The translations under genes and the position numbers were made by a program. Positions 16,018 through 26,217 of a DNA stretch of 64,000 bases are shown in pieces. Source of the stretch: Hydrotalea sp. Its GTDB lineage: Bacteria; Bacteroidota; Bacteroidia; Chitinophagales; Chitinophagaceae. The notes under the pieces are model-generated. The model made no database searches, was not told the DNA's origin, and saw only the letters and a list, made by a program, of their open reading frames with translations. Positions within the stretch are counted from its first letter, which is position 1. Every line of letters starts with the position of its first letter. The stretch lies in NCBI GenBank assembly GCA_027364735.1, contig DAHXOT010000007.1, positions 23,737 to 87,736 of the forward strand, in the 5' to 3' direction.

Positions 16018-19000
16018 GTGCGATTAAAATCTTTAGAAATCAAAGGTTTCAAAAGCTTTGCCGATAAAACTATTGTAAGTTTCGACGAGGGTGTTACTGG
16101 AATAATTGGCCCGAATGGCTGTGGTAAAAGTAATATTATTGATAGTATTCGTTGGGTAATTGGCGAACAAAAAATTTCTGCATTAAGAAGCGAAAATTTA
16201 GAGGCCTTGGTATTTAATGGTTCTAAAACTAGAAGCCCCAGCGGATTAGCCGAAGTAAGTTTAACATTTGAAAATACCAGAAATTTATTACCTACCGAAT
16301 TTAGTACCGTTACCGTTACCAGAAGATTTTATAAGAACGGAGAAAGCGAATATCGCTTAAACGATGTTCAATGCCGATTAAAAGATATTCATAATTTATT
16401 TTTAGATACCGGCGTTAGTAACGACAGTTATGCCATTATTGAATTAGGCATGGTTGACGATATTATTAAAGATAAAGATAATAGCCGGCGCAGAATGCTG
16501 GAACAAGCAGCAGGCATTACCATTTACAAAACACGTAAAAAAGAAGCTAAAAATAAATTAGATGCTACCGAACAAGATTTAGCACGCATTGAAGATTTAT
16601 TGTTCGAAATAAATAATCAACTTAAAACATTAGAAAATCAGGCAAAAAAAGCGGAAAAATATTATGAAATAAAGAAAGAATACAAAGAAGTTGCTGTAGA
16701 ATTAGCCAAAGCTGCATTAGAAGGCTTTAATTTAAAATACAAAGAATTAAACGAACAACAAGAAAGCGAAACCAATAAACGCTTTCAGTTAGAAGCAGAA
16801 ATAGCCAATCAGGAAGCATTTGTAGAAAAAGAGAAAGTTGATTTTATTGAAAAGGAAAAAGCTTTACAAAGTATGCAACATGAGTTTAATGAATTGTTGC
16901 AACAACTTAGATCGAAAGAAAATGAAAAAAACTTAGCTTCACAACGATTAAAGTTTTTACAAGAAAAAGAAAGTAGTTTAAAAAGTTTTTTACAAAAAGC
17001 CGAAGGACAAGTATCAGGCATTGTAGATTCAATTCAATTTAGCAAAACCCAAATACAAGAAGAGGAAAATAAATTAACCGATATTCAATTACGCTTAACT
17101 GAAACTAAATTGAATGTGGAAGAAACCAGAAAAATATTTGATGAAAAAAGAAATGCAGTTGATGTATTAAGAAATACTTTTCAATCCATTCAACATTTGC
17201 AATTTACAGCAGAAAAAAAAGTGGCAATTGCCGATACTTCTATTCAAAACCTACAAAGGCTACAAACACAATTAATTGAAGAAAAACAAAACCGAGAAAA
17301 TCAATTATCACAATTACATATTGAATTAACAGAAAAAGAAACGCTGCTCGAAAATAAAAAAATTGATTTACAACAATTACAAGAACATCACGAAAAAACT
17401 AAAGAACAAATTTTAGAAACACAACAACAATTAGAAAGATTACGCAATGAATTGGCTAATGAAAATAGAAAATTGGATGCCAAACGCAATGAGTATGATT
17501 TATTAAAAAGCCTTATCGATTCTATGGAAGGCTATCCGGAGAGTGTTAAATTTTTACACAACAACGCTCAATGGACGAAAAATGTTCCGCTTTTAAGCGA
17601 TATAATTTACGTGCAACAAGAATATAGAACTGCTGTAGAAAATGTTTTAGAACCCTACTTAAACTACTATGTAGTAAATTCTTTACAAGAAGGTTTACAA
17701 GCTATTCATTTATTAGACATCAATAAAAAAGGTAAAGCAAATTTCTTCATTCTCGATAAAATAAATATTACTACCAATCATATTCAGCAACCTTCAAACA
17801 CAATTGCTGCAATGCAAGTTATTGAAGTAGATGAGCAATATAAAAAATTAGCTGAATACTTATTGGCCAATGTTTTTATTGCTGAAAACGAGGAAGCTTT
17901 ACAATATGCACAGGATGCCACTATTTTAGAAAAAACCGGAAAATACGTTAAAGGAAAATATACCTTAACAGGTGGAAGTATAGGTTTATTTGAAGGAAAA
18001 AAAATTGGACGTGCAAAAAATTTAGAAAAGCTACACGATGAAATTATTTTACAAGAAGCTATTGTAAATGCACTAAAAAAAGAAATTCAACTAAAACAAA
18101 ACGAAGTAGTAGGTTATAACCAGCAATTAAAAGAAAATATAATTAAACAAACCGAAAGAGAAATTAATCAATTAACCAATCAGGTTTTTGCTTCTAAAAA
18201 TAAAATTGAAAATTTACAGTTTACACAACAACAATCTCAAAAAAAATTAGAAGATATTGAAAATAGATTACAAGAAGAAAATACCAACATTGCTTATACT
18301 CGAGAAGAATTACAAAATTTAAATGAACAAGTAAAACAAAGCACTGCCGAAAGAAAATTGGTTGAACAAGATTATACTTTTGCAGAAACAAACTACACTA
18401 CCATCACCAATCAATACAACGAAACAAATATTGCTTTTACCAAACAACAAAGTAAAATTCATGCTATTTCGCAGGAATTAGATTTTAAAAGTAATCAATT
18501 AACCGATTTACAAAATCAGGTTAATAACAGCAACACACAATTAAATGAAGTAAGTTTAAATATTGTAGAAAGTGAACAATCTTTACATAATAGTGAAAAT
18601 TTGTTTATACACTTGCTGCAAAGAAAGGATACAGAAGAACAAAAATTAAATGAAACCGATCAGGCATATTATAATCTGAGAAATGCTTTACAAGAAAAAG
18701 AAAGTGAATTGCGATTGAAAGTAAAAAGCAAAGAAATGGTTGAACATTTATTAAGTGAAATTAAAGACAAGCTGAATGAATTGAAATTGCAATTGGCGGG
18801 CATGAAAGAAAGATTAAATGTAGAATTTAAGATAGAATTAGATACCATATTAGACCAACCAAGAAATACAGAAACAAGCTTAGAAGATTTACAAACAAGC
18901 AGCGATAGAATGCGTAAACGATTGGAAAATATGGGTGAAATTAATCCAACTGCTATTGAAGCATTTACTGAAATGAAAAAGCGTTACGAATTTATTTTAG

Positions 19001-19536
19001 AACAAAAAAACGATTTAGTAAATGCAAAAGATAGCTTATTACAAACTATTCAAGAAGTAGAAGCAACCGCTAACCAACAATTTTTAGATACATTTAATAA
19101 GGTAAGAGAAAACTTTCAAAAAGTATTTAAAGCCTTATTTACAGAAGAAGATACAGCCGATATGGTTTTGGAAAATCCGGAAAATCTCGCTGAAACAGGA
19201 ATTGACATTGTTGCAAAACCAAAAGGAAAACGACCATCTTCTATTACTCAATTAAGTGGTGGAGAAAAAACTTTAACTGCTACCGCATTATTATTTGCCA
19301 TTTATTTAATTAAGCCTGCACCATTCTGTATTTTAGATGAAGTAGATGCTCCCTTAGATGATGCTAACGTTGGCAAGTTTACGCAAATGATTCAAAAATT
19401 TAGCGAAAACTCGCAATTCATCATTGTAACACATAATAAACAAACCATGAGTACAGTAGATGTTATTTATGGTGTAACAATGCAAGAACCTGGTGTAAGT
19501 AAATTGGTTCCGGTTGATTTTAGAAGCTTAAACTAA
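16018..19536 (+). CDS. smc: Chromosome partition protein SMC
   Basis: SMC dimers extrude DNA loops and help separate chromosomes. The 1172-residue chain begins with a GTG. The N-terminal Walker A GPNGCGKSN is at 31-39. Two long coiled-coil arms flank a hinge at about 505-650 (PLLSDIIYVQQEYRTAVENV). The ABC signature LSGGEKTL is at 1079-1086 and the Walker B FCILDEVDAPLDD is at about 1103-1115. A TATGTTCG box (15988-15995) lies 22 bases before the start. A 13-base perfect inverted repeat spans the stop codon. No scpA or scpB gene is nearby. Confidence 0.97.
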   Translation: MRLKSLEIKGFKSFADKTIVSFDEGVTGIIGPNGCGKSNIIDSIRWVIGEQKISALRSENLEALVFNGSKTRSPSGLAEVSLTFENTRNLLPTEFSTVTVTRRFYKNGESEYRLNDVQCRLKDIHNLFLDTGVSNDSYAIIELGMVDDIIKDKDNSRRRMLEQAAGITIYKTRKKEAKNKLDATEQDLARIEDLLFEINNQLKTLENQAKKAEKYYEIKKEYKEVAVELAKAALEGFNLKYKELNEQQESETNKRFQLEAEIANQEAFVEKEKVDFIEKEKALQSMQHEFNELLQQLRSKENEKNLASQRLKFLQEKESSLKSFLQKAEGQVSGIVDSIQFSKTQIQEEENKLTDIQLRLTETKLNVEETRKIFDEKRNAVDVLRNTFQSIQHLQFTAEKKVAIADTSIQNLQRLQTQLIEEKQNRENQLSQLHIELTEKETLLENKKIDLQQLQEHHEKTKEQILETQQQLERLRNELANENRKLDAKRNEYDLLKSLIDSMEGYPESVKFLHNNAQWTKNVPLLSDIIYVQQEYRTAVENVLEPYLNYYVVNSLQEGLQAIHLLDINKKGKANFFILDKINITTNHIQQPSNTIAAMQVIEVDEQYKKLAEYLLANVFIAENEEALQYAQDATILEKTGKYVKGKYTLTGGSIGLFEGKKIGRAKNLEKLHDEIILQEAIVNALKKEIQLKQNEVVGYNQQLKENIIKQTEREINQLTNQVFASKNKIENLQFTQQQSQKKLEDIENRLQEENTNIAYTREELQNLNEQVKQSTAERKLVEQDYTFAETNYTTITNQYNETNIAFTKQQSKIHAISQELDFKSNQLTDLQNQVNNSNTQLNEVSLNIVESEQSLHNSENLFIHLLQRKDTEEQKLNETDQAYYNLRNALQEKESELRLKVKSKEMVEHLLSEIKDKLNELKLQLAGMKERLNVEFKIELDTILDQPRNTETSLEDLQTSSDRMRKRLENMGEINPTAIEAFTEMKKRYEFILEQKNDLVNAKDSLLQTIQEVEATANQQFLDTFNKVRENFQKVFKALFTEEDTADMVLENPENLAETGIDIVAKPKGKRPSSITQLSGGEKTLTATALLFAIYLIKPAPFCILDEVDAPLDDANVGKFTQMIQKFSENSQFIIVTHNKQTMSTVDVIYGVTMQEPGVSKLVPVDFRSLN

Positions 19537-19554
19537 ACTTCTAAAATCAATTTT
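19514..19554 (+). terminator. Hairpin spanning the smc stop codon, probable terminator
   Basis: TTGATTTTAGAAG (19514-19526) and CTTCTAAAATCAA (19538-19550) form a perfect 13-pair stem with an 11-base loop, followed by TTTTATTA. The left arm encodes part of the last SMC residues and the stop lies in the loop. Confidence 0.65.
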
Positions 19555-19597
19555 ATTATGCTTAAAATTTTTCAATTTTTATCAGTAAAAAATTTTT

Positions 19598-20005
19598 GTG
19601 CTAAAAATTAGTATCGTTTTATACTTTATTATTTTGTTACTGTATATTTTTTTCTCCCGACAACCAGATTATTTTGATAGCGAATTAACAACAGCAACAA
19701 TACATCTTACAGAAAACGGTATAGCAAAAGCATTTTTTACTGTAAACAATCATTTAACTAGCATTAATGTTACTGCCAATCAATATAAAAATGGCGACAA
19801 GGTTTTAGTAATATACGAAAATGCTACACCGCAAAAAGGCAAGATATACAGTTGGTGGAATTATTGGATTAATGTAAAAGAATTAATACTCTCTTCACTC
19901 CTATTTTTTGTAACTTTTTTTGCTGCAAAAAGCATTACAAAAAATCCATCAACAGAATCACTTATCAAACATACACCGCCGGAAAGAAAAAGAAAGTACG
20001 ACTGA
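19598..20005 (+). CDS. Small two-helix membrane protein (DUF3592-like topology)
   Basis: The 135-residue protein starts at a GTG. It has a membrane helix at about 4-19 (ISIVLYFIILLLYIFF), an extracytoplasmic beta-rich stretch (ENGIAKAFFTVNNHLTSINVT, then GDKVLVIYENATPQKG), and a second helix at about 95-111, ending in a basic tail. That layout resembles small DUF3592-type proteins, but the match is by shape only and no function can be given. It lies 61 bases after smc and its stop is 4 bases from the end of the convergent MoxR-like gene. Confidence 0.55.
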   Translation: MLKISIVLYFIILLLYIFFSRQPDYFDSELTTATIHLTENGIAKAFFTVNNHLTSINVTANQYKNGDKVLVIYENATPQKGKIYSWWNYWINVKELILSSLLFFVTFFAAKSITKNPSTESLIKHTPPERKRKYD

Positions 20006-20009
20006 TTTT

Positions 20010-21551
20010 TTATTTAAAATCATCATCACTTAAATCATCGTCTGTAAAATTGATAGAACCTAAATTCATCATACTTCCAATTAAATCTTTAAATTCAATT
20101 TTCCCTTCTATATTTTTTTTACTGATAAGGGAATAACTTGCCAATCCGTGTAAAACAAACTCCATCAACAAAGCATTTTCTTTTTCATTTGCTTGATGAT
20201 AATATTTTTTTACAAAAGCATGTAACCCATCAACTTTATACAGAGTTGCAAGTTTAGCATCATCGGCAATATCTACAAATAAATCTAAATGATTACCGGC
20301 ATCAAACCAATTGATAATTGCTTTATACGGATTGTCTTCTACTTTTTCATCTCCGGATTTTTTACCTGTACTTTTTTTTCTTTTCGCTTGTTCCGGATTG
20401 GGAAAATATTGAATATACTGAGCTCTAATAGCTTTATCTAATAAATTTACTGCTACTTGATACGGACCTTCTTGTTCTCCTTCATATACCAATTCAATTT
20501 TTCCGGTTATTGAAGGAATAATGGCATTTAAATCGCTAATCCAAACTTGTGTTGCTTTTTCATTAAATATAATAGCTCTTCTTTCGGCACTGCTTACAGC
20601 ATTTTCAAATGCAGAAATAGTAAGTCTTGCACTAACACCACTTTTCTTATCTACATATTCATTATTACGTGCTTCAAAACCAATTTGCTCAATTAAGCGT
20701 TTTATTAAATCGCTAACATTTACTTTTTCTTTTTGTGCTTTTGGAATAGTAGCTTCTTGTTCTGTTATAGCCAATGAAGTTTCAATGGTTTTAGGATAAT
20801 GCGTTAAAATTTGGCTTTCTATTCTATCTTTCAAAGGTGTAACAATAGTACCTCTATTGGTATAATCCTCCGGATTGGCTGTAAATACAAACAATATATC
20901 TAATGGAATACGCAATTTAAATCCACGAATTTGGATATCGCCTTCTTGCAAAATATTAAATAAAGCCACCTGAATTCTTGCTTGTAAATCGGGTAGTTCA
21001 TTAATTACAAAAATGCCACGATTACTGCGTGGAATGATTCCATAATGAATTATTTTTTCGTCTGAAAAACTTAGTTTTAAATTAGCCGCTTTTATTGGAT
21101 CTATATCGCCTATTAAATCTGCTACACTAACATCGGGTGTGGCAAGTTTTTCACCATATCGCTCACTTCTATGAATCCATTGAATAGGCGTTTCATCTCC
21201 ATATTCCACTATAATATCTTTAGCATACTTGCTTAATGGATTCAATGGATCATCATTTACTTCACTACCTGCAATGATGGGAATATATTCATCTAATAAA
21301 TCAACCATTTGCCTGGCCATTCGAGTTTTAGCTTGCCCACGTAAACCTAAAAACAAAATATTATGACGAGATAATAAAGCACGTTCTGTGTCTGGAATTA
21401 CTGTATCCTCATAACCAATAATTCCTTTGAAAGGATTTTCTTTTGCTCTTATTTTTTCAATCAAATTTAGCCGAACTTCTTCTTTAATGGATTTGGCTAT
21501 GTATCCGCTTTTTTTTAAATCACCTACTGTTTTTATTTTTGAGATATTCAT
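20010..21551 (-). CDS. MoxR/magnesium-chelatase-like AAA+ ATPase
   Basis: This 513-residue ATPase has the nucleotide loop FLGLRGQAKTRMAR (about 67-80), in which the usual second glycine before Lys75 is Ala. Other landmarks are GIFVINELPDLQARIQ, VFTANPEDYTNRG and LKDRIESQI, typical of the BchI/MoxR group. These ATPases usually act with a VWA protein to remodel or activate target proteins. The VWA gene lies immediately upstream, 22 bases away on the same strand. The target is unknown. It converges with the small membrane protein gene, leaving only 4 bases between the stops. Confidence 0.85.
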   Translation of the reverse strand: MNISKIKTVGDLKKSGYIAKSIKEEVRLNLIEKIRAKENPFKGIIGYEDTVIPDTERALLSRHNILFLGLRGQAKTRMARQMVDLLDEYIPIIAGSEVNDDPLNPLSKYAKDIIVEYGDETPIQWIHRSERYGEKLATPDVSVADLIGDIDPIKAANLKLSFSDEKIIHYGIIPRSNRGIFVINELPDLQARIQVALFNILQEGDIQIRGFKLRIPLDILFVFTANPEDYTNRGTIVTPLKDRIESQILTHYPKTIETSLAITEQEATIPKAQKEKVNVSDLIKRLIEQIGFEARNNEYVDKKSGVSARLTISAFENAVSSAERRAIIFNEKATQVWISDLNAIIPSITGKIELVYEGEQEGPYQVAVNLLDKAIRAQYIQYFPNPEQAKRKKSTGKKSGDEKVEDNPYKAIINWFDAGNHLDLFVDIADDAKLATLYKVDGLHAFVKKYYHQANEKENALLMEFVLHGLASYSLISKKNIEGKIEFKDLIGSMMNLGSINFTDDDLSDDDFK

Positions 21552-21573
21552 AATTAATTTTTGGGCTTATCAT

Positions 21574-22671
21574 TTAATACACAGTTTTTCTTTTTCCACT
21601 TTCAAAGTCTTTAAAAATAAATACACCTAAATTATCTAAGCTTGCAAAAAAAGCTTTACCCTGATTGGTTTCTGTAAATTCTTGAACAAATTTTTGTAAA
21701 TAAGGGTCGGAGGCAATCATAAATGTAGTAATAGGAATTTTTAATTTTTTACATTGTGCTGCCAAATTAATGCACCTGTTTACCACTTTTCTATCTAATC
21801 CAAAACTATTTTTATAATAACGCTTGCCAATTTTTAAACATGTTGGTTTGCCATCTGTAATCATAAAAATTTGTTTGTTCGGATTTTTTCTTTTCCGTAA
21901 TAATTCCATTGCCAAATCTAATCCGGCAACTGTATTGGTATGGTATGGACCAACTTGTAAATACGGTAAATCTTTAATTTCAATAGTCCATGCATCATTA
22001 CCAAATACTACAATATCTAAAGTATCTTTTGGATATTTTGTGGTGATTAATTCGCTTAATGCCATTGCAACTTTTTTGGCGGGTGTAATTCTATCTTCGC
22101 CATATAAAATCATTGAATGAGAAATATCGATCATTAATACGGTTGATGTTTGCGTTTTAAAATCTGTTTCTCGTATTTGCAAATCATCTTCCTGCATTGA
22201 AAAACTTTCTACTCCTCTATTTATTTGTGCATTGCGAATACTTTCGGTAAAATCTATTTGTTCCAATCTATCACCAAATTGAAAAGGACGTGTATCGGAA
22301 CTTAACTCATCGCCTTGGCCATGTTTAAATGTTTGATGATTGCCTTGCTTTGTTTTTTTTAATTTTCCGAAAATTTCTTCCAAGCTTTTTTTTCTAATTG
22401 ATTGTTCGGTTTTTGATGTAATAGTATAAGTACCTGAAATTTTATCTTCCGATAAATATCCATTTTGTTTTAAATCGTCAATAAAATCTCCCATACCATA
22501 ATCGTTGTTAGTAAGCTGATATTGCTTGTCTAATTCATTCATCCAACTTAATGCTTCAGAAGCATCGCCATTGGTATAAGTAAGTAATTGTGTAAATATA
22601 TCGAGCATTTGCTCGAATTTACTTTTTGCGTTTTCTGCCGGATTAAATTGTATAAATCGATGACCAATCAT
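21574..22671 (-). CDS. VWA domain protein paired with a MoxR-like ATPase
   Basis: The 365-residue protein has a helical N-terminal half and a C-terminal von Willebrand A domain. The metal site is intact, with DISHS at 182-186 (Asp182, Ser184, Ser186), then a TNTVAGLDLAM Thr and the ITDGKPT aspartate. There is no signal peptide or membrane helix, so it should be cytosolic. It precedes the ATPase gene in a two-gene operon that begins after the DUF2723 terminator. MoxR-VWA pairs act as chaperone-like activators of metal enzymes or envelope complexes in other bacteria; the client here is not visible. Confidence 0.85.
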   Translation of the reverse strand: MIGHRFIQFNPAENAKSKFEQMLDIFTQLLTYTNGDASEALSWMNELDKQYQLTNNDYGMGDFIDDLKQNGYLSEDKISGTYTITSKTEQSIRKKSLEEIFGKLKKTKQGNHQTFKHGQGDELSSDTRPFQFGDRLEQIDFTESIRNAQINRGVESFSMQEDDLQIRETDFKTQTSTVLMIDISHSMILYGEDRITPAKKVAMALSELITTKYPKDTLDIVVFGNDAWTIEIKDLPYLQVGPYHTNTVAGLDLAMELLRKRKNPNKQIFMITDGKPTCLKIGKRYYKNSFGLDRKVVNRCINLAAQCKKLKIPITTFMIASDPYLQKFVQEFTETNQGKAFFASLDNLGVFIFKDFESGKRKTVY

Positions 22672-22720
22672 AATATTAAAGCACGAATATATAAAACAAA
22701 AAATAAGCGATAAAGTTTAC

Positions 22721-22752
22721 AAAAAAAGCCGCTCTTATACAGAAGCGGCTTA
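22721..22752 (-). terminator. Intrinsic terminator after the DUF2723 gene
   Basis: On the minus strand AAGCCGCT pairs with AGCGGCTT across a 10-base loop and is followed by seven T. It lies 19 bases after the DUF2723 stop and separates that gene from the VWA operon. Confidence 0.85.
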
Positions 22753-22770
22753 AGAAGTTATATTTTTTTG

Positions 22771-25700
22771 TTATTGAACAACATCTTTTATTAATGGCTT
22801 AGAAAATAAATTTTTCTTAGAATAAACAGAATCCATTTGAGAGATAGCACTTAAATAATTTTCGGCTGTTTGGTGTTCGTACGAAATATTATCTTTGTTT
22901 TTCTCGTCTAACGAATTGTAATATTTAATTTGTTGTTGCAAATCTTTTTTAATCGAAGCTTCTACTTTAGCAGCTAAAACCGAATCTTCGGCTTTATAAC
23001 AAGCATCTAAAAACATTAATGAAGTTCTGTTATGCCAGTTGTTTCTGCTGGTCATTCCATAAGGAAAGTTTTCTTGCAACATCATATCATCGGCTTTATG
23101 TAAAACCTTTTTGGCTTCTTCCTTTCTTCCTTTTGTAGCAAGGTTAGCAGCTAATTGACTGTAAGCATCTCTAATAGTTAATAAATGTCTTCTGTTTTCT
23201 TCATCATAATAAACACCTTTTAAATTGGCATTACCGAAACCAAATTTGTTCATTAAATTGTTATACATAAAATCGGTATTTATATCATCGCCAATAACCG
23301 GCACTAATCTATAACTTAGGCCATCTTTACGTAAATATTTATCGAATCCTAAACCTTCTCTTCCTCCAAAGCCACCGGTAAAATAAATGGGGCGTTGCCA
23401 TTTAGAAGCGGCAATAATATTTAATACAGCTAAATCATTTTTCATTAAAGTATTGCGTGGAATTTCGAAACGCATATCGCTTACAACACTATCTTTTGCA
23501 TTTACAGTACCATTACTTAATACTATATTTTTATTAACCGGAACAGAAACTTTTAAAACGGGGAATGAATTAATAAAATCTCCACCACCCTGATCTACCA
23601 TTTTATTCGGATCGTCGCTACCTACATAGTTTTTCATCATATCATACAAATCGTAATACTGGTCTTGTGGTATTTGTTTTGGATCGTATCGAATATAATC
23701 TCTCTTTCTCCCTTCAATTTGCTCGGGTCCCCAAATTACATCTACAGGAGCACTTTCATTTACTTTATATCGTAATTCATTAATGTACCAATCAATTCCT
23801 AATAAGCTATAATTAATTACACGTACATCTTTCCTAATACCTTCTACTTCTTGTGCGTACCAAAGAGGATAAGTATCGTTATCGCCAAAAGAAAATAAAA
23901 TAGCATTTGGTGCACAACTTTCTAAATAATCTTTAGCAAGGTCTCTCGCTAAAGTTTTTTTGCTACGGTCATGATCGTTCCATTCTTGTTGAGCCATAAT
24001 TGCCGGAACTGCTAATAAAGAAATAGTAGTTGCAATTACACTTGCTGAAATTTTATTAATTTTTTTGGTTAACCAATCGGCAATTTGCATTACGCCCAAA
24101 CCAATCCAAATAGCAAAGGCATAAAAGCTGCCTACATAAGCATAATCTCGCTCTCTGGGCTGATTACCTGCCTGATTGAGGTATAAAATAATAGCAATTC
24201 CTGTCATAAAAAATAGAAGGAAAGTTACCATTGTATCATCGCCACGTTTTTTATAATGATAGAATAAACCAATTAATCCTAAAATAAATGGTAATCCAAA
24301 TAATGTATTGTGTGCTTTATTATTTTTTAAGCTATCGGGCATTTGGTTTTGATTTCCATAAATAAGATTATCAATAAATGAAATTCCGGAAATCCAATTT
24401 CCATCTCTTACATTACCATTAAATATTCCTTGTAAATCGTTTTGTTTACCAATAAAATTCCATCCGAAATAGCGGAAATACATCCAATAAAATTGATACC
24501 CTACAAAAAATTTAATGTTATCGAGTTGATTAGGTGTTCTATCGTAAGAACCATCTTTCATTTGGTTAATGCCTAAAAACTCTTTATAGTATTCTGCATG
24601 ATATTGATCGTTGCTGGCATCCCAAACTCTGGGTAAAACCATTTTATCTTCGGGAGCATATACATAGTGTCCATCTTTTCCTATTTCTATATACTTATCC
24701 TTACCTTTTTGATATTTGGTAGCTCCCTGCTTATAATCTAAAGGTTGTGCAGTAAATTTTTGGCCATATAATAAAGGAAAATCTCCATATTGATCGCGAC
24801 CTAAATAGCCTACCAAACTCATTGGATTATCTACATTATACATATCTATTGCCGGATCTGCATTACTACGTATCATAGTAGTTAAGTAGGTACTGTATCC
24901 AATTAATACAAAAGCAAAGCACCATAAGCCTAAGCGTAAATAAGGCCATACTTTTTTTTGTGCAAACCGTAATCCTAACCAAATTAATAAAGCCACTAGA
25001 ACAAAAAAGAAAGTAAATCCGCTAAAGAAAGGCAAGCCTAAATTGTTAAAAATTCTATCGAATACGCCAGCAAAGCTGATGCTATATTGTATTACGGCAA
25101 TTTGCATTACGCCGGTTAATATCATGCCTATAATAAAGAAGATATAGATACCACCATAATATGCTTTTTTTTCTTTGCCTAATTTTTCAATTAAAAATAA
25201 AAGACCAACAGCGGCAAGTGTTCCAAAAATCATTAATCCTGCTACTGTACTATCCATTGCAACACGGTCGGACGCTTCTCCATTTGCTTGAATTAAAGCT
25301 CCTATAAATGCAAGAGCACCTCCTGCAATAGTTAGTTTAATAAACCACGAACGAATTACTTTATAATTAAAATGATCTTTCTTTCTAAAATAATAAACCA
25401 TAACAATAGCAGGGATATTCAGTAAGCATAATAAGTGTACCCCAATAGATAATCCAATTAAAAAGAAAATAAATATTAGCCATCTATCAGCACCCGGTTC
25501 ATCGGCTTTATTATCCCATTTTAAAATAGCCCAAAATACAATAGCGCTAAAAAAAGAACTCATAGCATATACTTCTCCTTCAACGGCACTATACCAAAAA
25601 GAATCGGTAAAAGTGTATGCCAAAGCACCAACTGCACCGGCTCCCATAATGCTGATAGTTTGAGCCATTGTCATCGTATCATTCACTCCCACTTTTGCAA

Positions 25701-26010
25701 TTCTGCGAGCAAAATGGGTAATTGTCCAAAATAAAAATAAAATGGTAAATCCACTGGCTAAAGCACTCATTACATTTACCGCTTTAGCAGCTGTTAAAGG
25801 ATTATTGCCAAATAAAATAATAAAAAACCTACCTAACATTACAAATAGTGGAGCGCCGGGTGGATGCGGAATTTGTACTTTAAAACAGCTACTTACAAAT
25901 TCGCCACAATCCCAAAAACTTCCGCCGGCTTCAGAAGTTAGAATAAATACGGCCGAAGCAATTAAACCTACTGCCCAACCTACCAGATTATTTGTCTTTT
26001 TAAAGTTCAT
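22771..26010 (-). CDS. DUF2723 multi-spanning membrane protein (putative glycosyltransferase)
   Basis: The 1079-residue protein has a dozen or so membrane helices in its first 650 residues and a soluble C-terminal part of about 400 residues. The signature GGSFWDCGEFVSSCFK near the N-terminus, followed by VQIPHPPGAPLFVMLGR, defines DUF2723. The acidic residues in the first loop and the overall shape resemble GT-C lipid-sugar-dependent transferases, so protein O-glycosylation is a reasonable inference but not shown here. The C-terminal part reads FGDNDTYPLWYAQEVEG and ends in a helical repeat-like region. The ATG at 26010 is preferred over 26046, because a TATGTTTG box at 26035-26042 lies between them. 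Confidence 0.88.
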   Translation of the reverse strand: MNFKKTNNLVGWAVGLIASAVFILTSEAGGSFWDCGEFVSSCFKVQIPHPPGAPLFVMLGRFFIILFGNNPLTAAKAVNVMSALASGFTILFLFWTITHFARRIAKVGVNDTMTMAQTISIMGAGAVGALAYTFTDSFWYSAVEGEVYAMSSFFSAIVFWAILKWDNKADEPGADRWLIFIFFLIGLSIGVHLLCLLNIPAIVMVYYFRKKDHFNYKVIRSWFIKLTIAGGALAFIGALIQANGEASDRVAMDSTVAGLMIFGTLAAVGLLFLIEKLGKEKKAYYGGIYIFFIIGMILTGVMQIAVIQYSISFAGVFDRIFNNLGLPFFSGFTFFFVLVALLIWLGLRFAQKKVWPYLRLGLWCFAFVLIGYSTYLTTMIRSNADPAIDMYNVDNPMSLVGYLGRDQYGDFPLLYGQKFTAQPLDYKQGATKYQKGKDKYIEIGKDGHYVYAPEDKMVLPRVWDASNDQYHAEYYKEFLGINQMKDGSYDRTPNQLDNIKFFVGYQFYWMYFRYFGWNFIGKQNDLQGIFNGNVRDGNWISGISFIDNLIYGNQNQMPDSLKNNKAHNTLFGLPFILGLIGLFYHYKKRGDDTMVTFLLFFMTGIAIILYLNQAGNQPRERDYAYVGSFYAFAIWIGLGVMQIADWLTKKINKISASVIATTISLLAVPAIMAQQEWNDHDRSKKTLARDLAKDYLESCAPNAILFSFGDNDTYPLWYAQEVEGIRKDVRVINYSLLGIDWYINELRYKVNESAPVDVIWGPEQIEGRKRDYIRYDPKQIPQDQYYDLYDMMKNYVGSDDPNKMVDQGGGDFINSFPVLKVSVPVNKNIVLSNGTVNAKDSVVSDMRFEIPRNTLMKNDLAVLNIIAASKWQRPIYFTGGFGGREGLGFDKYLRKDGLSYRLVPVIGDDINTDFMYNNLMNKFGFGNANLKGVYYDEENRRHLLTIRDAYSQLAANLATKGRKEEAKKVLHKADDMMLQENFPYGMTSRNNWHNRTSLMFLDACYKAEDSVLAAKVEASIKKDLQQQIKYYNSLDEKNKDNISYEHQTAENYLSAISQMDSVYSKKNLFSKPLIKDVVQ

Positions 26011-26034
26011 GAGTTTGGTTTTAAAAGAGTGGAG

Positions 26035-26042
26035 CAAACATA
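26035..26042 (-). promoter_or_regulatory. -7 box (TATGTTTG) for the DUF2723 gene
   Basis: It matches the Bacteroidota TAnnTTTG consensus exactly and lies 24 bases before the ATG at 26010. No clear TTG box was found at the usual distance upstream. Confidence 0.45.
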
Positions 26043-26175
26043 ACAAATAAAGCCTTTAGTAAGCAGAAATTAAAATACAGAAATTAAAAACGATTTTCCT
26101 GCAGATACTTTTTAACAATTTATATATAACTATCTAATCAGTATACCTTACCCTATTATAAACTTAACTACTGCT

Positions 26176-26210
26176 TTTGAATATAAACTTCCTGCATCTT
26201 CTTACCTTTG
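26176..26210 (+). promoter_or_regulatory. Bacteroidota-type promoter of mtaB
   Basis: TTTG at 26176-26179 and TACCTTTG at 26203-26210 are separated by 23 bases, matching the TTTG/TAnnTTTG consensus. The ATG begins 8 bases after the box, so transcription would start at or next to the start codon. Confidence 0.6.
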
Positions 26211-26217
26211 CACACTT

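Noticed and set aside
26040..26217. Small RNA or tRNA gene in the gap between DUF2723 and mtaB
   Set aside because: No cloverleaf, CCA end or terminator; the content is AT-rich promoter sequence.
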